A stretch of DNA of 57,094 nucleotides, from positions 1-57,094 of the forward strand of contig JANQLS010000088.1 of NCBI GenBank assembly GCA_028280485.1, in the 5' to 3' direction. Position 1 is the first letter of the stretch; every line of letters starts with the position of its first letter. Positions 43,931 to 52,570 of this stretch are shown here, one piece after another. The position numbers and the translations under genes were made by a program. Under the pieces are notes generated by a model that had not been told where the DNA came from, ran no database searches, and saw only the letters and a program-made list of their open reading frames with translations. Origin of the DNA: Planctomycetota bacterium. GTDB lineage: Bacteria; Planctomycetota; UBA8108; JACQVS01.

Positions 43931-45080
43931 CTTCAGATTCCTTACATACCTCTGAGGCGGTCCATTAAACGGCTCGTCTCAAACTTCTAACTTCCTAATG
44001 AAATTATAAGTCGTGGTTTCTATGAGTAATTTTTTGGATTCAGCAGCTCAAAGAACTGCTTGCCTCAAAAAGAGAAGTGTTTTCTGTCCACATCTGGGAG
44101 GATCGAACAGAAGAAGTTCACATGGAGAACCTTTTTATCGCCTATCAAAGAAGATCGAGGAGTTGAATGATCTTTATCTTCAGTCACCTTGATTTAACTT
44201 CATTGAATCGTTCCGTTTCAGATTCACAAGAGTGAAAATCTTATACCGAACTGTCAGAGAATTAAATACAGGATGTTCATTTAAGGCTCTAAAAAGAAAA
44301 GAGCGTGCTTTGAAGAAGTGAAATCTCAAAGTGAACCATCGAGACTTCAAACTCTTCGAAGGGTATCGAACCATCTTGCAAGCTATAGGCCGGTTCACTC
44401 ACTCCCATGCTTGAGACGGTTTAAGACCCAATCGTGAATCGAAAATTCAAAATTGAATCTCTTAGACCGATAAAGCAATCGTGGTGCCATCGGAGCCAAA
44501 AAACGATCGAATTTTCTAAAACCAGTTATGAATTGACTTTTTACCTGTAAGTTTCCAATTGGAAGGTCCGTCAAGATAAACAGAGATCAGGGAAATTGGA
44601 TTACTGTCTAAAATTAGGATGACTTTTCCTTAGGGTTCCATTTTGGATCGGTCTCTCTATTGGAACCGTCAGAGCTTGGTCCCTCTTGGCCTCCCCGCTC
44701 AGGGATCAAAGAAGAATCTGAAATTCATACAATTGACCAGATTCTGCCGAAGGAATTCGGTCCCAACTCCCATCAAGAGGGAGAGAGCATTAAGTCTCGC
44801 AGCTTAGAAAAACCTCGATTTCGACGGTTTTCAGGTGAGATCCCGTCAATTTTAAGCAAATTCAGCGAAATCCCCTCGGAGTTCGTTCTTTTATTGACAC
44901 TTAGCGATTGATAACTACCTTATTCCTGAAGATACTTACACGATCCCCAGGAGAAATAGAGAACACGATTAGTTAACTCTAGAACTTGAAGTGAAACCGC
45001 CAGTTACCGATGCTTGGCAAGGAAGTTAATCGAAGAGGAGAATCAGAGAGGAAACCTTCTTTCTCTCTGAGTAAAACAGA
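43931..45080. other. 1.15-kb interval upstream of bamA
   Basis: No gene, RNA or repeat is supported. An 83-codon open stretch at 44660-44911 lacks an RBS and protein-like composition. The bamA promoter presumably lies near its end. Confidence 0.5.
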
Positions 45081-47483
45081 GTGACAAAGATATCGGTCCC
45101 ATCTTCATTTACCCCGGTCGGCGTCCTATTGGGAACTCTCCTATTCGCCACGCTTTCGGCCCCCTTTGTTCAGGGGCAAACTTTGAGTCAACTCGAAGGT
45201 AAGCCTATTCGCAGGATCACCATCGAGGGGCTCAAACGTGTGCCAGAAGCCCAACTCCTCGAAGAGCTGAAAGTTCGCCCCGGGGATCCCTTCGACTCCA
45301 AGATCGCTAGCGATGAAACAGGCCGGCTCTACCGCCGAGGAAGTTTCAGTGAAGTCTCCCCTTACCAAGTGGCTCCTTTCGAAGATGGAGTCTGGTTGAA
45401 ATTTTTCGTCGTCGAAAAGAAGCGAGTTCGACTCCTCCTCTTTGAAGCCACCGACACCGCCGATCAGACCATCAGCCTCAACGAAAAAGAAATTCGTGAA
45501 AAGCTCTCCAATCAGCAAGGTGGCTTGTTAAATCCTTACACCCTCGACCTCGACACCCGTGAAATTCTTAGTTACTACCGCGAAAAGGGCTACCACTTTG
45601 CTGAAGCGGAGCATCTCATTCGCGATGAGGGTGGTCGCATCGATTTAGCTTTCAGGATCACTGAAGGCCCGAAGCTTCGTATCATCAACATCACGTTTAA
45701 GGGCAATAAGACCGTCTCGGCCAAAACTCTAAAGAGCTTGATGTTAACCCGGGAGAAAGGTTTTCTCTTCGGCTGGTTCACTGCGGGCTTCTATAAACCC
45801 GATGACCTCGAACGAGACATCAATCAAATCCGACTCTACTACCACCGCTTAGGCTTCTTCGAAGCCTTAGTCGCTGTCAACAAACGCCGCTTCTACAACA
45901 ATAATAGTAACCTCGATATTGAAATCCTGATCGAGGAGGGAGTTCGCTACACCCTAGAAGGATATGAGTTTGTTCACAATGATGTGATCCACACCTCCGT
46001 CATCAAGTCCTTGGTCAAAGAGAAGCCGGGCTCGTTTTTCTCAGCAGAAGCGATGGACGCTGATAAAAAAGAGATCGAGAAATACCTCAAAGACCGAGCG
46101 TATATCGATGCCGAAGTCAAATGGGAGCCGGTACCCAAGTACACTGGGACGAGCGTCCAAGTGAAATTTGAGATCGTGGAAGGTCCCGAAGTCTACGTCG
46201 ATCACGTTCATATCCGAGGCAACCTGAAAACCCTGGATAAAGTCATCCGAAGGGAACTAGAATTTTACCCCGGTGAAAAATTCAACTATTCGGCATTAGA
46301 GAAGAGTCGCTCCAATTTAGCTCGCCTACAGATCTTCTCCGAAGTGGACTACCAATTGATGCCGACTGCCAACAACAGCAAGGACGTTGTGGTTCAGGTC
46401 GTAGAACAGCCCACCGGACGCTTGATCTTTGGCTTTGGTGTCACCAGTGGATTCGGAATCATCGGTAACTTTGCCCTCAATAAGAAAAACTTTGATATCA
46501 CCGATCTCCCCACTTCGTTCTACGATATTCCGGAAGCCTTTACGGGAAGAGGTCAAACCCTCAACATTTCAGTTCAACCCGGTACAAAAAGATCTCGTTA
46601 CCAATTTCAATTCACGGAACCTTACCTCTTTGAATCGCGAAACTCGCTGACCTTAGCCGCATCAGCTATCACAATCATCCGTCGAGATTTCGATGAACGT
46701 CGTCTGTCCTTTACTCCATCGTTAGGAACAGCTTTCGATTTCGATCGTGATTTAATTTTTAGTATTGGCGCGAGATTAGAAGAAGTCACCATCGATGAGA
46801 TCGACTTCACTTCGGCGCCGGATGTCTTCGAAGCCGAAGGCTCGACCAGTATCGTGGCCTTGAACACCACTTTGGTCTACGACAAGGTTCTCCAAGAACC
46901 TTTAGAAGGTCCCTACGATGGACACCTCGAAAGGATCACCTACGAGTTCGGTGGCGACCCTCTCGGAGGTCACATCGATTTTCACAAGGTTCAAGCTTCG
47001 ATCGAACTCTTCTTCCCTCTCTACACTCACGAAGAAGGCAATCTACACCATGTCATCGCGGTCAACTCGAAGATGGGTCTGATCGAGCACCGAGGAGACA
47101 CCACTAAAATCCCGATCTTTGAACGCTTCTTCCTCGGCGGCCCGAACACGGTGAGAGGATTCCGATTCCGTGGCCTCGGGCCCCATTACTTTGGAGATGC
47201 CCTGGGAGGCACGGCGGCTTGGTACGGGAATGTTGAATACATCTTCCCTCTTTTTCAGAAGATCTTGAGAGGTGTCCTCTTCTTTGACTACGGAAACTTG
47301 GAAACCGATCTTCAAGCTTTCGATCTGGATAAGATGCGCTACACCGTGGGTGCTGGAGTTCGGATCAACTTCCCCTTCTTAGGTACGCCCCTTCCTGTGG
47401 GTCTCTATTTAGGAGATGCGATCAAGCACGAAGATTTCGACCGTACTCGATTCTTCCTGTTTACGATCGGTGCGCCATTCTAG
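45081..47483 (+). CDS. bamA: outer-membrane protein assembly factor BamA
   Basis: This 800-aa Omp85 protein inserts beta-barrel proteins into the outer membrane. A signal peptide (1-33, ending SAPFVQGQ) is followed by about five POTRA domains (35-430; IRRITIEGLKRVPEAQL, LRIINITFKGNKTVSAKTL, VDHVHIRGNLKTLDKVI). A C-terminal barrel (about 430-800) contains the hallmark GGPNTVRGFRFRGLGP (the VRGF loop) and ends in the terminal strand FFLFTIGAPF. GTG start. No skp or lpx genes follow. Confidence 0.95.
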   Translation: MTKISVPSSFTPVGVLLGTLLFATLSAPFVQGQTLSQLEGKPIRRITIEGLKRVPEAQLLEELKVRPGDPFDSKIASDETGRLYRRGSFSEVSPYQVAPFEDGVWLKFFVVEKKRVRLLLFEATDTADQTISLNEKEIREKLSNQQGGLLNPYTLDLDTREILSYYREKGYHFAEAEHLIRDEGGRIDLAFRITEGPKLRIINITFKGNKTVSAKTLKSLMLTREKGFLFGWFTAGFYKPDDLERDINQIRLYYHRLGFFEALVAVNKRRFYNNNSNLDIEILIEEGVRYTLEGYEFVHNDVIHTSVIKSLVKEKPGSFFSAEAMDADKKEIEKYLKDRAYIDAEVKWEPVPKYTGTSVQVKFEIVEGPEVYVDHVHIRGNLKTLDKVIRRELEFYPGEKFNYSALEKSRSNLARLQIFSEVDYQLMPTANNSKDVVVQVVEQPTGRLIFGFGVTSGFGIIGNFALNKKNFDITDLPTSFYDIPEAFTGRGQTLNISVQPGTKRSRYQFQFTEPYLFESRNSLTLAASAITIIRRDFDERRLSFTPSLGTAFDFDRDLIFSIGARLEEVTIDEIDFTSAPDVFEAEGSTSIVALNTTLVYDKVLQEPLEGPYDGHLERITYEFGGDPLGGHIDFHKVQASIELFFPLYTHEEGNLHHVIAVNSKMGLIEHRGDTTKIPIFERFFLGGPNTVRGFRFRGLGPHYFGDALGGTAAWYGNVEYIFPLFQKILRGVLFFDYGNLETDLQAFDLDKMRYTVGAGVRINFPFLGTPLPVGLYLGDAIKHEDFDRTRFFLFTIGAPF

Positions 47484-47491
47484 ATCTTTTA

Positions 47492-47611
47492 ATTGAAACA
47501 AGTCCCTTCGGGGCTCGTTTCAATCGTTCCAGCAAATCTACGCTTTGCTTTCACTCCGCCGAGCAACGGCTAAAAAGCCGATGCTCGCGGCCGAGTTGAT
47601 CCCAACTCGGC
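47492..47611 (+). repeat. four-hairpin repeat, copy B
   Basis: 120 bp, starting 9 bp after the bamA stop. H1 is ATTGAAA...TTTCAAT, the linker is CGTTCCAGC, H2 is AGCAAA/TTTGCT, the constant block is TTCACTCCGCC, H3 is GAGCA...TGCTC and H4 is GCCGAGTTG/CAACTCGGC. Most like copy A in length and layout. Confidence 0.82.
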
Positions 47612-47670
47612 ATTTGCTTCCTGTTCAATAACTGGACGATAAATAAGGGTGATCCTTCCAGAAAGAGAAA

Positions 47671-48332
47671 TGCTTAAAATCAAAGTTGGCGGTAGATTTC
47701 AGTTCCGTGTGAAATCTCGTTTTTGAGGAAACAGCATCCATTTACGTATCGCAATGCTGACCCTCATTGACACTTCGGGCTTGAAATTGAGCTGGAATAG
47801 CCAGTGGATGTTTCATTCCAAGCGCGAAGCGTGAGCGAGTGCATGCGGTTGATTTAAAATCTAAGTTCGCGGTAAATTTCAGTTCCGTGTGAAATCTCGT
47901 TTCTGAGGAAACAGCATCCATTTACGTATCTCAATGCTGACCCTCGTTGACACTTCGGGCTTGAAATTGAGCTGGAATAGCAAGTCGATGTTTCATTCCA
48001 AGCGCGAAGCGTGAGCGAGTGCATGCAGTTGATTTAAAATCTAAGTTCGCGGTAGATTTCAGATCCGTGTGAAATCTGGTTTCTGAAGAAACAGCATCCA
48101 TTTACGTATCGCAATGCTGACCCTCGTTGACACTTCGGGCTTGAAATTGAGCTGGAATTGCCAGTCGATGTTTCATTCCAAGCGCGAAGCGTGAGCGAGT
48201 GCATGTGGTTGATTTAAAATCAAAGTTCGCGGTAGATTTCAGATCCGTGTGAAATCTCGTTTTTGAGGAAACAGCATCCATTTACGTATCTCAATGCTGA
48301 CCCTCGTTGACACTTCGGGCTTGAAATTGAGC
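47671..48332. repeat. 180-bp tandem repeat, 3.7 copies
   Basis: Units start at 47671, 47851, 48031 and 48211, with exact 180-bp spacing and few differences. Each holds ATTTCAG...GTGTGAAAT, the shared core CGTTGACACTTCGGGCTTG and AAGCGCGAAGCGTGAGCGAG. The last unit is cut after the core, 15 bp before the macro-domain gene. Confidence 0.95.
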
Positions 48333-48347
48333 CGACTACTGTAAACC

Positions 48348-48854
48348 ATGGCCGAAATCCAACTCATCCAAGGCGATATCACTCAGTCCGACTGTGATGC
48401 CATCGTCAATGCCGCAAATGCGATTATGTTGGGTGGCGGAGGCGTTGATGGCGCTATCCATCGTGCAGCCGGCCCCAAACTGCTCGAAGAATGCCGAAAG
48501 GTCAAAGCGATCGATGGGATTCGCTGCCCTGCGGGAGAGGCCCGAATCACCCCAGCTGGAGACCTCAAAGCTAAATTTGTTATCCACACGGTAGGCCCCC
48601 GCTTCGGAATTGATTCAGAACCCGACCAACTCTTAGGTTCTGCCTACCAAAGGAGCCTCGAATTAGCCTTAGAATACAGCTGCCAATCGATCGCCTTCCC
48701 GGCGATTTCTTGTGGAGCCTACGGCTATCCGCTCGATCAAGCTGCAAAGGTATCTATTAGGGAATGTCTCAAATACTCCTCAAAATTAGATATATGCTTC
48801 TACTTATTTGGGGCTGAACTCCTTGAAATATGGCGGCAGGAATTGGCTCGTTAG
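48348..48854 (+). CDS. macro-domain ADP-ribose-binding protein
   Basis: This 168-aa single macro domain matches the YmdB/MacroD type. IQLIQGDITQ (opening strand), IVNAANAIMLGGGGVDGAIH (ADP-ribose pocket), CPAGEARIT, VIHTVGP and FPAISCGAYGYPLDQAA are all present. Family members remove acetyl from O-acetyl-ADP-ribose or ADP-ribose from proteins. The catalytic-type Asn/Asp/Gly residues in NAAN and GGGVDGAIH are intact, so it should be active. ATG start right after the tandem repeats; no partner gene. Confidence 0.94.
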   Translation: MAEIQLIQGDITQSDCDAIVNAANAIMLGGGGVDGAIHRAAGPKLLEECRKVKAIDGIRCPAGEARITPAGDLKAKFVIHTVGPRFGIDSEPDQLLGSAYQRSLELALEYSCQSIAFPAISCGAYGYPLDQAAKVSIRECLKYSSKLDICFYLFGAELLEIWRQELAR

Positions 48855-49067
48855 ACTGCTCCTTAAAGATTCTGCCTCCAGAGGGAAAAATTATCTAAAT
48901 CGAATTAATATTTCACCTTGGCGACGATTTGCTTGTGGATTAACATCAACAATTGAGAGAATTTTACGTCGTGACCCCATCGCTTGAGAAACTTCCTTAA
49001 GCTCCATTGGTTACAATTAGTGTTAATTCTGTTTCAACTTTATTTAATCCCCCTCCCGAGGATTCTT

Positions 49068-50495
49068 ATGAGCTTCACCCGGTTCATCTTCACCTCTGTA
49101 ACGATTGTTACTCTCGCTCTTTCAGTTACCTCTGATTCCCTTCAGGCACAATCGAAGGAAGTCATCGCTGAATACTTCAAGCTCCTCAAGGACGTCAATC
49201 CTCGAGATGCCGAAGCGCACTTCGTGTTGGCCAATTGGTGTGGCCAAAACGGGATGACCAGCAAGAAGCAAAAACTATTAGAGCGCACTATCCTCATCGA
49301 TCCCGACCACGCTTCAGCTCGTGACGCCTTGGGTTACACCCGACACGGTCTCGGCTGGCGCTTGGGCTCCGGTAAGGCTTCCAATGTGAAGAAAACGGAA
49401 GTTGTCGATGATGATGAAACCAGCAAGTCCGAAGCGACTGAAGTTGAAAATCCCGACGATCCCGATTCGGCAGGCAAGAAAACTCCCCAGCAACTGATTC
49501 AAGAAAAATTAGCCTTCGCCGCAAAAGCGGAAAAGACCTTAGGCATCAAGTTCAATACTTATCAAGATAAAGACTTCATTATTCATTCTTCTCACAAAGC
49601 GAACAGCAAGCAGGTTAAATCTTTGTTGGCGAATTTGAGAAGAGCAAAAGGTTTGGCCCAAAAATTAATCGGCATCAAATCTTCAGTTGAGATTTGGCCT
49701 GATCGTTTACAGTTCTTCTATTTAAAGCAATTGGAGTGTGAGTCTTTCAGTGAGTTGTTACTCTCAAGGCGTTTTATCAACACTCAAGACTTCGAACCGA
49801 TTCACGATCGCGCCGTACTCTTTCACTCCTTTCCTGACGATGAGCTCACCCGCTTCGTCGGCAAGAGTGTGCTCACCCGCCTGGGAGGATCCGACAACTT
49901 CGTAAGCGGCTGGTTGAGTTCCGGAATCGCTGAATTGATGGTCACGCAAACAACAGAAGGGAAGAAGAATAAGGTTTACCAAAAGGCCTTCGAAATCGTC
50001 GGGCGACAGATCGACGACGATCCTCAGGCTTATTTACTGAGAGAAGTATTAGAAGAAGTCGAACCTGATTCCAAAAACCTGCGCCTCGGTCGTTCGATGT
50101 CGATGACCCTAGTTGATTTTATGGTCCGCACCAGTCGTCGCAATTTCGGCAAATTCGTGACGGACCTCAAAGAAGGATCGAAGTCCCCTCCCCCGGAATC
50201 TCAAGACTCCCCCGAGTTTCGCAAATTCTTACTCCAGTACCTCACTCGACAAGAATCGTTGATTGAGAAGAGCTTCAGAATGGATCCCGAAAAATTTGAA
50301 GCGCGCTGGAAGCTTCACGTCATGAATGAACGTAAGAAATTTAAAGGGGCCGAAGACGAAAATGAAGCCAAGACGAACCGCCGAGGGGGTAACCGCGGAG
50401 GCACGACCACCAACCGCGGAGGCAATAATCGTGGCGGTAACCGAGGCGGCACCACTCGAGGTGGTAATAACCGCAATCGGAATCGGAATAATTAA
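49068..50495 (+). CDS. secreted protein with RGG-rich C-terminal tail
   Basis: This 475-aa protein starts at the ATG at 49068, after CCGAGGATT. The signal peptide ends SDSLQAQ. A TPR-like helical stretch comes first (NPRDAEAHFVLANWCGQNG, about 35-80), then an acidic linker. A domain of about 250 residues resembling planctomycete DUF1570-type peptidase-like regions follows, but I see no HExxH. The last about 45 residues are R/G/N/T repeats (NRGGNN, RGGTT), a composition seen in RNA- or polyanion-binding tails. Periplasmic or surface location inferred; function unknown. Confidence 0.72.
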   Translation: MSFTRFIFTSVTIVTLALSVTSDSLQAQSKEVIAEYFKLLKDVNPRDAEAHFVLANWCGQNGMTSKKQKLLERTILIDPDHASARDALGYTRHGLGWRLGSGKASNVKKTEVVDDDETSKSEATEVENPDDPDSAGKKTPQQLIQEKLAFAAKAEKTLGIKFNTYQDKDFIIHSSHKANSKQVKSLLANLRRAKGLAQKLIGIKSSVEIWPDRLQFFYLKQLECESFSELLLSRRFINTQDFEPIHDRAVLFHSFPDDELTRFVGKSVLTRLGGSDNFVSGWLSSGIAELMVTQTTEGKKNKVYQKAFEIVGRQIDDDPQAYLLREVLEEVEPDSKNLRLGRSMSMTLVDFMVRTSRRNFGKFVTDLKEGSKSPPPESQDSPEFRKFLLQYLTRQESLIEKSFRMDPEKFEARWKLHVMNERKKFKGAEDENEAKTNRRGGNRGGTTTNRGGNNRGGNRGGTTRGGNNRNRNRNN

Positions 50496-50510
50496 ACTCG
50501 CTTCGCTCCA

Positions 50511-50756
50511 CACAGCTCGAAGGTCGAGCCTACCACTAGTAGTCGTCTCGCTCCGCGAGGCGGCTCCTGACTCTCCCGCGCTGTTTTGGATCTCTGCCCC
50601 TCTTCCCAAAAAGATATTTCATTTCATACGCATAGCGACGTAGTCCGCACGTTCCATGTGCGGCCCTCCCAACAAATGCAATACGTTTTATTTTAATCAT
50701 TGTGACAGCATTTCATTCCAAGCGCGAAGCGTGAGCGAGTGATGCGTTTGATTTGA
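50511..50756. repeat. dispersed repeats after the RGG-protein gene
   Basis: A TCGAAGGTCGAGCC unit, a TAGTAGTCGTCTCGCTCCGC hairpin (50538-50566), GTAGTCCGCACGTTCCATGT (50641-50667) and an AAGCGCGAAGCGTGAGCGAG unit shared with the 180-bp repeat. Confidence 0.75.
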
Positions 50757-50856
50757 AGGTTAGGGGACGTTTTTGCATTCAAGCATGAATGTAGATCCGA
50801 ATGCATTCAACGCTGACACTACGCCTAGAGCGTCTCTGCATATAAAAATATAGTTA

Positions 50857-51102
50857 GATGCCTGACCCTCGTTGACACTTCGGGCTTGAAATGGGCCGGT
50901 TCTGCGACCAAAGCGTCGTGGCGTTATTAAAATGGTTTGACGCCTGACCCTCATTGACACTTCGGGCTTGAAATGGACCGGTTCTGCGACCAAAGCGTCG
51001 TGGCGTTATTAAAATGGTTTGACGCCTGACCCTCGTTGACACTTCGGGCTTGAAATGGACCGGCGCTACGACCAAAGCGTTGTTGCGTTATTAAAGTGGT
51101 TA
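50857..51102. repeat. 82-bp tandem repeat, three copies
   Basis: Units start at 50857, 50939 and 51021. Each has CGTTGACACTTCGGGCTTG (also in the 180-bp repeat) followed by CGGTTCTGCGACCAAAGCGT. Open frames across it are repeat artefacts. Confidence 0.92.
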
Positions 51103-51195
51103 GACGCTCATCCCTCGTCAGTCGGGCGGATACACTGGCTAACCAGGTTAAATGTTGGTAGTAGAATTGATGGCTTCGAGTTAGGAGAGTTTTGC

Positions 51196-52158
51196 CTAAC
51201 CTTCCTTCGGCCAATCGACCGTACCGGCAGTATTGGTGGGTACCTGTTCGTCGAGGGCGACTTCCAGAGCGTCGCGATCCAAACTTCGGCTGGCTTTGAA
51301 AACGAAGGTGATCGTTCCCTTCTTAGGGTTCTTCTTTTCTTGAGTGATCGTCAGGGGGAACGTTTCTAAAATCGATCGATAGTAAACCGCCGAATCTTTG
51401 ACACTTTTCTCCGCCAAACCTCGAACGACCATCCGGACCCCGATCTTCCAATCTAAAACTAAGATCAAGAGCCAAGCGACGATCACCCCGAGAATGACGG
51501 GAATCCAGAATTCTAAACCGCAGAAGATCCCCAATATGGTAGCAGCGATCACTCGTCCCGTATCCCGAGCAGCCCCCACATCGGTTCGAAAACGCATGAG
51601 GCCTCCGATACCGAAAATCACCATCCCCATTCTTGGGTCAGAGGCAAATAAGACCCCACATAAAGCTCCAATAAAGGTATAGGTAATAATGATCTTGGGT
51701 TGATCCATTGCCTCAAGACTCATGGTTTTCCCAAGATGACAAGGATGGTAAGCAAGTAGCGCACCAACGATAAGAGAGGCTCCAATGATGTATAAAAGAA
51801 TTAAGAAGCTTCCAAATTCGTCAGAGTTTAATTCACCCAAACCAAATTTCTCAATGGCTTTGAGTAAGGCGGGATGAACTCGGTGCTTATCTGCCAGCAC
51901 AAGATCATCTTCAGTGACCTCAGTATTCGATCCCCCCTCGATGAGGTTCGTTGGGTCGATTTCGTTTTGTGCCCAACTCAACTCCCCGATTGAAATTGAA
52001 ACGAGGAATACCGTTAGCCACAGCAAACTTTTGCCCTTCAAAGTCAGGCCCCTCAAAATCAGGCACTGTCGGTTCAGGCTTTGTAACATCAACAATCTCT
52101 GAACAACTGAAGACTGACTGGAATTCTTTATGGGTGAGGAATTTTGATAAAAGATCAT
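51196..52158 (-). CDS. DUF4956-like membrane protein
   Basis: This 320-aa protein has an N-terminal signal or anchor (LLWLTVFLVSISIGELSWA, about 45-63). Three or four membrane segments follow (about 120-235), with the family-like FGIGGLMRFRTDVGAARDTG loop. A cytosolic C-terminal domain (about 236-320) has FPLTITQEKK. DUF4956 proteins often sit beside VTC polyphosphate polymerases; none is seen here. Start at 52158, but an inner ATG at 52089 is possible. Function unknown. Confidence 0.72.
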   Translation of the reverse strand: MIFYQNSSPIKNSSQSSVVQRLLMLQSLNRQCLILRGLTLKGKSLLWLTVFLVSISIGELSWAQNEIDPTNLIEGGSNTEVTEDDLVLADKHRVHPALLKAIEKFGLGELNSDEFGSFLILLYIIGASLIVGALLAYHPCHLGKTMSLEAMDQPKIIITYTFIGALCGVLFASDPRMGMVIFGIGGLMRFRTDVGAARDTGRVIAATILGIFCGLEFWIPVILGVIVAWLLILVLDWKIGVRMVVRGLAEKSVKDSAVYYRSILETFPLTITQEKKNPKKGTITFVFKASRSLDRDALEVALDEQVPTNTAGTVDWPKEG

Positions 52159-52570
52159 ACTTTATTATCGGAGAATCAACCCCGAGATCTTTAATGATTA
52201 GTCGGTGATTCGTAGAGGACTTGGCTTGAATCAAAATAGATTGGAGCAAGAAATTTACGCGAAAATGCTCCTTCTCAGCCACTTAACTATAATACGTATT
52301 TTTCAAAAAGATACTTTTGATTGATTTTTTACCTAAGATTGCTGCTTCGCTGTTGCAAACAGTTGGGAGTGTAGCGCCTGGGCCCAGCATCGGCTTACGC
52401 CAAGAAGGGGCCAGGCCTTTTCCTAACAAGGGCTAACCAACCTTTACGACTCTAATCAATTTTAAAAAGGCCACCCACAAGGGGTGGCGCTACAGGATCT
52501 TTTTCCAATTTAGGGATGACGTATCTTATACGCCCTTAGATTATCGTTTCTTCAGCCAGTCAAAAGCGTA
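52159..52570. other. spacer with hairpins
   Basis: 412 bases. GTAGCGCCTGG...CCAGGCC and GGCCACC...GGTGGCGCTAC (about 52372-52494) form partial stems. An open stretch to 52282 overlaps the next gene in another frame and was not called. Confidence 0.4.

Noticed and set aside
44660..44911. 83-codon plus frame upstream of bamA
   Set aside because: No RBS and no recognisable domain; region reads as non-coding.
47671..51102. CRISPR array from the repeated units
   Set aside because: Repeats are 180 and 82 bp long, directly adjoining with no unique spacers, and no cas gene is present.
50760..51214. Three overlapping minus-strand open frames with near-identical peptides
   Set aside because: They run through the 82-bp tandem repeat, whose length and composition keep frames open; no RBS and no protein-like composition.
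51920..52282. 120-codon minus frame overlapping the start of the DUF4956-like gene
   Set aside because: The first part looks plausible, but it overlaps the DUF4956 gene in another frame and shows no family; kept as unsupported.
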